Assembly (NCBI GenBank): GCA_005888395.1 | Contig: VAXF01000006.1 | Coordinates: forward strand, 1-7,235 | Reading direction: 5' to 3' | DNA length: 7,235 nt | Source of the DNA: Actinomycetota bacterium | GTDB taxonomy: Bacteria; Actinomycetota; Acidimicrobiia; Acidimicrobiales; AC-25 | Shown here: positions 1-4,225 of the stretch, piece by piece | Position numbering within the stretch: position 1 is the stretch's first letter | How the letters are laid out: the number at the start of each line of letters is the position of its first letter | Translations under genes and position numbers: made by a program | Notes under the pieces: model-generated | The model's input: the letters and a program-made list of their open reading frames with translations, nothing else | Told to the model about the DNA's origin: nothing | Databases searched by the model: none

Positions 1-402
1 CTCGCTGATCGTGCGCAGGACGCCGTCCATGTGGTGGAAGCAGATCCGGGGCAGCAGCACTTCGGGCTCGTGGGCCAGCAGGAACTGCAGGGCGTCGTGC
101 CCGGCCAGCTGTCGGGCGGCCTCGGTGATGCCGGCCACGACCAGCTCCTCGAGGTCGTCGATGCCCTCGAGCCGGCGGCGGAGGGCGCCGAAGAGGCCGG
201 CCACCTCGCCCTGCAGGAAGGCCGTCAGCAGGCTGTCCTTGCCGCCGGGGAACAGCCGGTAGATCGTCGCCCGGCTACAGCCCGCCTCGCCCGCCACGTC
301 GTCGAGCGTCGTCTTGGCCACGCCCCACCTGGCGATGCAGCGGCGGGTGGCGGCCAGGATCCGCTGGTCGGCGGCGGTGGCCCGCAAGTCCACGGTCGGC
401 AT
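1..402 (-). CDS. TetR/AcrR-family transcriptional regulator, partial (C-terminus beyond left edge)
   Basis: This frame is open from an ATG at 402 down to base 1, giving 134 residues with no stop, so the gene continues off the left edge. Residues about 14-57 are a typical TetR DNA-binding domain: a helix starting RILAATRR, then KTTLDDVA and the recognition helix CSRATIYRLFPGGKD. The visible rest is the start of the helical ligand-binding and dimerisation domain. TetR proteins are cytoplasmic dimers that usually repress their own or neighbouring genes until a small ligand binds; the ligand cannot be read here. It lies 33 bases downstream of a second TetR gene on the same strand and aligns with it without gaps. 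No Shine-Dalgarno is seen before the ATG. An in-frame GTG directly before it (403-405) is an alternative start. A candidate promoter at 413-439 would give a leader of only a few bases. Confidence 0.9.
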   Translation of the reverse strand, partial: MPTVDLRATAADQRILAATRRCIARWGVAKTTLDDVAGEAGCSRATIYRLFPGGKDSLLTAFLQGEVAGLFGALRRRLEGIDDLEELVVAGITEAARQLAGHDALQFLLAHEPEVLLPRICFHHMDGVLRTISE

Positions 403-405
403 CAC

Positions 406-432
406 TGAGACAATAATGCCCGAAACGTCTCA
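406..432. promoter_or_regulatory. Candidate TetR operator: TGAGAC-N15-GTCTCA inverted repeat
   Basis: The 33-base gap between the two TetR genes contains perfect 6-base inverted arms, TGAGAC (406-411) and GTCTCA (427-432). The right arm sits inside a shorter imperfect palindrome, GAAACGTCTC (422-431). The repeat ends 3 bases before the start codon of the downstream regulator and covers its candidate -10 element. TetR-family operators are usually palindromes over their own promoters, so autoregulation is the natural reading. Binding is inferred only from symmetry and position. Confidence 0.45.
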
Positions 433-439
433 TCGTCAA
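411..439 (-). promoter_or_regulatory. Candidate promoter of the left TetR gene
   Basis: On the minus strand, TTGACG (434-439) matches five of six bases of a housekeeping -35. CATTAT (413-418) matches four of six bases of a -10, with a short 15-base spacer. The AT-rich patch around 411-418 stands out in very GC-rich DNA. Transcription would start about 4 bases before the ATG at 402, consistent with the lack of a Shine-Dalgarno there. The downstream regulator may therefore be expressed separately from the upstream one despite the short gap. Confidence 0.35.
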
Positions 440-1014
440 ACCGTCTCGGCTGGCTCGAGGATCCCCGCCACCAGCTCGGTGCGCACGAGCTCGGCGACCT
501 GGGCCCGGTCGGTGAGGTCCCAGCGGCCGGGTGAGGCGGTGAACGAGAGCAGCATCCGGGACACGTAGTCGGCCGCCTCCCCCGGGTCGACGCCGGGCCG
601 CAGGCGCTCGCGCTCCAGGTAGGGCAGGAGGAACCCGCGGATGAACACGAGGATCCGCTCGCTCTGCACGGTGAGCTGGGGCAGGAGCCGCTCCGGCTCG
701 GTCTCGAGGATCTTCTGGAGGACCTCGTGCTCCTCGATCGCCCGGTGGGCGAACACGAGGGCTTCCTCGAGCAGCCCGGCGAAGTCGCCCGCACCCGCGA
801 CGGCCTCGGCCAGCCGGCCGAAGAACCGGCCCGTCTCCCACGCGATGACCTCGCTCACGAGCTGGTCCCGGCCGCCGGGGAAGTAGCGGTAGACGGTCGC
901 CCGCGACACCCTGGCCGCGCGCGTCACGTCCTCCACCGTCGTCTTACCGAGCCCGTAGCGCGCCACGCACTCGTAGGCGGCCTCGAGGATGCGCTCCCGA
1001 ACGGTCAGGTCCAT
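436..1014 (-). CDS. TetR/AcrR-family transcriptional regulator
   Basis: A complete 192-residue protein, the usual TetR length. The DNA-binding domain spans about residues 6-52: RERILEAAYECVARYGLGK, then TVEDVTRAARVSRATVYRYF. The rest is the helical ligand-binding domain, which this family does not conserve enough to name the effector. The frame stays open far upstream, but that extension is antisense to the next gene and is low-complexity Arg/Pro/Gly. I chose the ATG at 1012-1014 because the TetR homology begins just after it and a Shine-Dalgarno (AGGGAG, 1019-1024) sits 4 bases upstream. It diverges from the methyltransferase-glycosylase gene across 26 bases, so it may regulate that gene, itself, and the second TetR gene downstream. 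It is about 42% identical to that regulator over 107 ungapped positions. Its target and ligand are unknown. Confidence 0.93.
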   Translation of the reverse strand: MDLTVRERILEAAYECVARYGLGKTTVEDVTRAARVSRATVYRYFPGGRDQLVSEVIAWETGRFFGRLAEAVAGAGDFAGLLEEALVFAHRAIEEHEVLQKILETEPERLLPQLTVQSERILVFIRGFLLPYLERERLRPGVDPGEAADYVSRMLLSFTASPGRWDLTDRAQVAELVRTELVAGILEPAETV

Positions 1015-1040
1015 GTGTCTCCCTGTCAGGCTAGGGGGCC

Positions 1041-2099
1041 ATGCACGAGAGGACGGTGCAGCTCTACGAGCGGCAGGCGGCGCTCTACGCCGAGAAGAAG
1101 CCGGCGCGGCACTGGGCCCAGGCGGACGCGTTCGCACCGCGCTGCCTGCCCGGCCTCCCGGTACTCGACGCGGGGTGCGGCCCGGGCGGGTACCTGCGGT
1201 CGCTCCCCCGACCCGCGGTCGCGCTCGACGCCGCGGTGGCGATGCTCGAGCTGACCCGGGCCGCGGCCCCGGACGCGCTCCTCGTGCAGGCCGACCTGGA
1301 GGCCCTCCCCTTCCGCGACCGGGCCTTCGGCGGGGCGTGGGCGCGCAACACCTACCTCCACGTGGCCCGCACCCGCTTCCCGCTGGCAATGGCGCGTCTC
1401 CACTGGGCGCTGGCGCCGGGCGCGCCGCTGGAGCTCAGCGTGGCGACCGGCGACGAAGAAGGCGTTTGGGACGGCGGCGACATGCCCGGGCGCTTCTTCG
1501 TCCACTGGCAACCCGACGTGCTGCGCGAGCTGGTGCTCGGCGCGGGGTTCGAGGACGTGGAGGTGACCGAGGTCGAGGACGACACCTGGGCCCGGGGCCG
1601 GCGCGCCCGAACGCTCCCCGACACGGTCGGGCCGGGCATGCGCCTCCTCGTCTGTGGGCTCAACCCGAGCCTGGTGGCGGCCGACGCCGGCTTCGGCTTC
1701 GCCGGGCCCACCAACCGGTTCTGGCCCGTGGTGGTCGAGGCGGGGCTGGTGACGCGCCCGCGCGACCCGCTGCACGCGCTGCTGATCGACGGCGTCGGCA
1801 TGACCGACCTGGTCAAGCGGGCCACGCCGCGCGCCGGCCTCTTGTCCGGCGGCGAGTACCGGTCGGGGGCCGAGCGGGTGCGGCGACTGGTCGCATGGCT
1901 CCGCCCGGGCGCGGTGCTGTTCGTGGGCCTCGAGGGCTGGCGGGCCGCCGTGGACCGCCGCGCCGTGGCCGGCGCGCAACCACACGGTTTCGGCGGTGTG
2001 CCCGCCTACCTGATGCCGTCGACCAGCGGCCTGAACGCGCGCACGCTCCGGGCCGAGCTCGTGGCCCACGTGCGGGCTGCCTGTGCCCTCGCCGGCTGA
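1041..2099 (+). CDS. Fusion protein: class I SAM methyltransferase domain + Mug/TDG-type mismatch-specific uracil-DNA glycosylase domain
   Basis: One 352-residue frame with two domains. Residues about 1-185 are a class I methyltransferase of the small-molecule (Methyltransf_11/25) type: SAM-binding loop VLDAGCGPGG at 41-50, acidic D63 after the second strand, and QADLEALPF at 83-91. Residues about 190-352 are a full Mug/TDG-like glycosylase. RTLPDTVGPGM leads into RLLVCGLNPS (201-210), where N208 matches the catalytic Asn of GINPG in E. coli Mug. GFAGPTNRFW (219-228) and the DNA-intercalating loop MPSTSGLNA (325-333) follow. Mug/TDG enzymes remove uracil or thymine opposite guanine; the methyl acceptor of the first domain is unknown. 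An in-frame ATG at 1638 could start a glycosylase-only form, but no stop separates the domains. The gene diverges from a TetR gene and converges on a small-protein gene 6 bases away. Only a weak purine run (1033-1038) precedes the start. Confidence 0.9.
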   Translation: MHERTVQLYERQAALYAEKKPARHWAQADAFAPRCLPGLPVLDAGCGPGGYLRSLPRPAVALDAAVAMLELTRAAAPDALLVQADLEALPFRDRAFGGAWARNTYLHVARTRFPLAMARLHWALAPGAPLELSVATGDEEGVWDGGDMPGRFFVHWQPDVLRELVLGAGFEDVEVTEVEDDTWARGRRARTLPDTVGPGMRLLVCGLNPSLVAADAGFGFAGPTNRFWPVVVEAGLVTRPRDPLHALLIDGVGMTDLVKRATPRAGLLSGGEYRSGAERVRRLVAWLRPGAVLFVGLEGWRAAVDRRAVAGAQPHGFGGVPAYLMPSTSGLNARTLRAELVAHVRAACALAG

Positions 2100-2105
2100 C
2101 GCTCG

Positions 2106-2225
2106 CTAGATCGTGCCGGTGCGGCGCTCGCGCTCGGCCTTCTTGGCCTTCTTGGCGGAGCGCTTCTCCTTCAGGCTCTTGCCCGGCTTCTTGGCCTGCG
2201 GGGACGGTCGAGACTTCTCTCCCAT
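2106..2225 (-). CDS. Small Lys/Arg-rich protein, 39 residues, unknown function
   Basis: A short frame from ATG (2223-2225) to TAG (2106-2108). The protein begins MGEKSRPSPQ, continues through KKPGKSLKEKR and AKKAKKAERERR, and ends TGTI. Fifteen of 39 residues are Lys or Arg against four acidic ones, so the net charge is about +11. The Lys-rich segment comes partly from a tandem 9-base repeat (CCTTCTTGG twice at 2138-2155). I recall short actinobacterial proteins with a similar SLKEKR-plus-lysine pattern and no assigned function; RNA or ribosome association would suit the charge but is a guess. No Shine-Dalgarno is visible. TACCAT (2232-2237) lies 6 bases before the ATG, which would fit a leaderless mRNA. 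It sits tightly between the ends of the glycosylase fusion and a 91-residue gene and may be co-transcribed with the latter. Being short, it could still be spurious. Confidence 0.6.
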   Translation of the reverse strand: MGEKSRPSPQAKKPGKSLKEKRSAKKAKKAERERRTGTI

Positions 2226-2231
2226 GGCCAG

Positions 2232-2237
2232 ATGGTA
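2232..2237 (-). promoter_or_regulatory. Candidate -10 element (TACCAT) for a leaderless small-protein mRNA
   Basis: TACCAT matches the TANNNT pattern of actinobacterial -10 elements. It ends 6 bases before the ATG at 2225, the spacing expected if transcription starts at the start codon. No convincing -35 is seen, so support is weak. Confidence 0.25.
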
Positions 2238-2250
2238 CGACCGCGACGCC

Positions 2251-2526
2251 TCAGGCGGCGGTCATTGCGACCACTGGCGGCTCGACCGTTGGCGGCTCGA
2301 GCGCCATCACGACCAGCGTCGCGGGCTCGCATCCGTAGCGCGAGACGAACGCCACCGCCTCCTCGGCGCTCGTGAAGACGTTGGCCCCCTCGACAGCCCC
2401 GGCCAGCCAGCCCCCCGGAGCGACATAGCTCCCGGTCGGCTCGTGGCGCAGCACGACCGCAGCCGACGGTGCGTCGCGAGACGCGCGGTCGCGGAAGCTC
2501 GCCACCAGACGGAAGATGGAACGCAC
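2251..2526 (-). CDS. Hypothetical protein, 91 residues
   Basis: I do not recognise this family. From a GTG at 2524-2526 the protein starts MRSIFRLVASFRDRASRD. It has a plausible globular core (VVLRHEPTGSYVAPGGW, then NVFTSAEEAVAFVSRYG and PATLVVMAL) and ends in a Pro-rich tail built from a 5-residue repeat, EPPTV/EPPVV. Codon third positions are strongly G/C, as in neighbouring genes, which supports real coding. The frame is open further upstream to 2667, but that part overlaps the phosphodiesterase gene and reads as low-complexity Arg/Pro. A GTG at 2576 is a second possible start. I prefer 2526 because a promoter-like pair lies just upstream and would start the mRNA almost exactly there. No signal peptide or membrane segment is evident. 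It lies 68 bases after the phosphodiesterase gene and 25 bases before the small basic protein, all on one strand. Confidence 0.6.
   Translation of the reverse strand: MRSIFRLVASFRDRASRDAPSAAVVLRHEPTGSYVAPGGWLAGAVEGANVFTSAEEAVAFVSRYGCEPATLVVMALEPPTVEPPVVAMTAA
2275..2300. repeat. Short direct repeat (11 bases, period 15)
   Basis: TGGCGGCTCGA occurs at 2275-2285 and again at 2290-2300. The 15-base period equals five codons and produces the EPPTV/EPPVV repeat at the C-terminus of the 91-residue protein. It is most likely a small in-frame coding duplication, not a regulatory repeat. Confidence 0.6.
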
Positions 2527-2533
2527 GTCACTG

Positions 2534-2562
2534 TGTCTACTCAGCGCGGCGGCACAAGTCAG
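2534..2562 (-). promoter_or_regulatory. Candidate promoter for the 91-residue gene (leaderless)
   Basis: CTGACT (2557-2562) matches four of six bases of a -35. TAGACA (2534-2539) is a weaker -10, three of six bases, with the ideal 17-base spacer. The -10 ends 7 bases before the GTG at 2526, so the mRNA would begin at or one base before the start codon. This would explain why no Shine-Dalgarno is found. Confidence 0.35.
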
Positions 2563-2594
2563 GTGAATTTCGCGCACGCGCGCTGAGCAATCGA

Positions 2595-3662
2595 CTACGA
2601 GAGCAGCGCGCGGCCCGTCGCGTCTGGGAGCGCAAGCTCGAGGAGGTCGGCGATGGTGACCGCCCAATCCTCTGCGGCCGGCGTCCTCGAGGCGAGTGTT
2701 CGCGCGATCGCGTCGACCGCAGGGGCGTCACCGGCGACGACCGCGACCTGCTCTCGCGTGCGCATGCCGCCGTGCTGCCCCTTGTCGGTGCTCGCGGGAA
2801 AGCCGGGCGGAAGCGCGAACTGGCGCCCGGCCTTCCCCCACACGAGCCGGACGCCCGCAGCGACCTCGCGATGGCCCTCGATGCCGTCGATGCCGTCGAG
2901 CCACGCGCCGCCGAGCGGGTCGTCACCCCACACCATCGCCGCCGTCCCTTCGGGGATGGGCACGAGCGGCAGTCCGTGCTCGGCCACGGGGCCGTACAGG
3001 TCGACCGCGTCGGGCGTCACGGGCTCGAGGTCGTGGTCGCTCACGACGAGCACGACCGTGTCGGCCGGGTCGACGGCGTCGACGATCTCGCCGAAGCAGG
3101 CGTCGGTGGCGCGGTAGCCGGCGCGCGCGTCGTCGCTGTCGGGGCCGTGGACATGGGCGAACGTGTCGGGCTCGTTGAGATGGAGCACGGTGAGGTCGAA
3201 ACCGCGCTCGACGGCGGCGACGGCGCGCGGCACGACCTCGCGGTCGGCGATGTAGTCGTGAGCGTCGCGTGACACCCCCTCGGGGACGCGCCCGTCGGCG
3301 GGCCAGCACTCGTCGGCCGCGCCCGCGCCCATCACGCCGACCAGATGGTTGTCGCCGAACACCGCACCGGACGACCGGCCGCCGGCCCTGCACGCGTCGA
3401 ACAGGGTCGCGACCGCGGGGCCGACGCGGTCGGCCGACAGCGGTCCGCCGTCGGTCTGCACCCAGTTCGCCCACAGGCCGTGCACGGCGGGTCCGGCACC
3501 GGTGGAGAACGTGGCGTGGTTCGGGTAGGTGGCCGACGTCATCACCGACCTCCCGACGGCAAAGCGGGCGCCCTCGCCGGCGAGCGCCCACAACCGCGGC
3601 GTGACCTCGGGCCCGACGTGGCGCGCCGGCATGCCGTCGAGGACGACGAAGACCACTCGCAC
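2595..3662 (-). CDS. Alkaline phosphatase superfamily hydrolase (nucleotide pyrophosphatase/phosphodiesterase-like)
   Basis: A 355-residue protein with the full two-metal active site of the alkaline phosphatase/NPP superfamily. D9 lies in VVFVVLDGM and the nucleophile T45 in MTSATYPNHATFSTG. D166 and H170 lie in EPDTFAH, D209 and H210 in VVSDHDLEP, and H297 in KGQHGGMR. NPP-type members hydrolyse phosphodiesters or pyrophosphates; phosphonoacetate hydrolase (PhnA) belongs to the same group, so sequence alone does not fix the substrate. No signal peptide or lipobox is seen: the first strand begins at residue 3, so the protein is probably cytoplasmic. The start is a GTG at 3660-3662; the next Met (residue 11) would remove D9. 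It is divergent from the HD-domain gene across 17 bases, suggesting shared control and possibly shared substrates. Two small genes follow on the same strand. Confidence 0.88.
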   Translation of the reverse strand: MRVVFVVLDGMPARHVGPEVTPRLWALAGEGARFAVGRSVMTSATYPNHATFSTGAGPAVHGLWANWVQTDGGPLSADRVGPAVATLFDACRAGGRSSGAVFGDNHLVGVMGAGAADECWPADGRVPEGVSRDAHDYIADREVVPRAVAAVERGFDLTVLHLNEPDTFAHVHGPDSDDARAGYRATDACFGEIVDAVDPADTVVLVVSDHDLEPVTPDAVDLYGPVAEHGLPLVPIPEGTAAMVWGDDPLGGAWLDGIDGIEGHREVAAGVRLVWGKAGRQFALPPGFPASTDKGQHGGMRTREQVAVVAGDAPAVDAIARTLASRTPAAEDWAVTIADLLELALPDATGRALLS

Positions 3663-3679
3663 GGCGCGAGACTGTCACG

Positions 3680-4225
3680 GTGGACCGACCGCGTGACGTC
3701 GACGACCTGCTCGCGCTGATGGCCGGCGCCGACATCTTCGACGAGGGCGAGGCCCTCGACCACCTCGACCACGGCCTCCAGTGTGCGGCGCTGCTGGCCG
3801 AGCGCCGCCCCGACGACGCCGAGCTCCAGGTCGCGGGCCTGCTCCACGACATCGGCACGGTGCTCGTGCCCGGTCGCGTCGCCACTCACGCGCGGCGGGG
3901 CGCCGCGGCAGCGGCGCCGATCCTCGGCGAGCGCGTGAGCAGGCTCGTGGCCATGCACGTGGACGCCAAGCGCTACCTGGTGACCACCGATCCCTCGTAC
4001 CGGGGGCAGCTGAGCGAGGGCAGCGTCATCAGCCTCGCCGAGCAGGGCGACGCCTTCGGGCCCGACGAGCTGGCCGCCTTCGAGGCCTCGGGCGAGCGCG
4101 ACGCGGCCGTCAGCCTGCGCCGCGCCGACGACGAGGCCAAGGTCGTGGGTCTACGCGTGCCCGGCCTCGACCGCTGGGAGCCCGTGCTGCGCGCGGTCGC
4201 CGGCGATCACGCCGGCAGCACGTAG
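3680..4225 (+). CDS. HD-domain protein of the PhnZ/TmpB-like mixed-valence diiron oxygenase group
   Basis: A 181-residue protein from a GTG at 3680. It has H31 in DHGLQCAALL, H56-D57 in AGLLHDIG, H70, and H93 plus K97 in MHVDAKRYL. DPSYRGQLS and SLAEQGD follow, then D150/D151 in LRRADDEAK. This order and spacing match the iron ligands recalled for PhnZ (H34, H58, D59, H80, H104, D161) and its phosphate-binding Lys108. Such enzymes use O2 and an Fe(II)/Fe(III) pair to cleave the C-P bond of 1-hydroxy-phosphonates; myo-inositol oxygenase is a distant relative. Substrate-binding Glu27 of PhnZ corresponds to E24, but the mobile iron-capping Tyr24 corresponds to D21, so substrate or mechanism may differ. 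No phnY/tmpA-type hydroxylase or phosphonate transporter is in view. It is divergent from the phosphodiesterase gene, and its 3' end overlaps the convergent ligase gene by 19 bases. No Shine-Dalgarno is evident. Confidence 0.85.
   Translation: MDRPRDVDDLLALMAGADIFDEGEALDHLDHGLQCAALLAERRPDDAELQVAGLLHDIGTVLVPGRVATHARRGAAAAAPILGERVSRLVAMHVDAKRYLVTTDPSYRGQLSEGSVISLAEQGDAFGPDELAAFEASGERDAAVSLRRADDEAKVVGLRVPGLDRWEPVLRAVAGDHAGST

Noticed and set aside
1015..1389. N-terminal extension of the complete TetR gene to a start at 1389
   Set aside because: The extra 125 residues are low-complexity, antisense to the methyltransferase, and unlike any TetR protein; a Shine-Dalgarno precedes the ATG at 1014.
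2090..2122. Possible terminator hairpin (CCGGC ... GCCGG) after the fusion gene
   Set aside because: Only a 5-base stem with an 18-base loop and no T-run, overlapping both coding ends; such matches are expected by chance at this GC content.
989..2338. A 449-residue plus-strand frame and a 347-residue minus-strand frame (1026-2069) over the glycosylase fusion
   Set aside because: Both lack motifs, while the overlapping 1041-2099 frame has intact methyltransferase and glycosylase signatures.
2106..2526. The two adjacent small genes as a toxin-antitoxin pair
   Set aside because: Neither protein shows a known toxin or antitoxin motif, and adjacency of two small genes is not enough.
2469..3272. 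A 267-residue plus-strand frame opposite the phosphodiesterase, and a minus-strand frame at 2923-3885
   Set aside because: Shadows of the phosphodiesterase gene, which carries all metal-ligand motifs.
2595..3662. Naming the hydrolase phosphonoacetate hydrolase (phnA)
   Set aside because: The active-site pattern is common to many NPP and alkaline-phosphatase relatives; PhnA-specific residues cannot be confirmed by eye.
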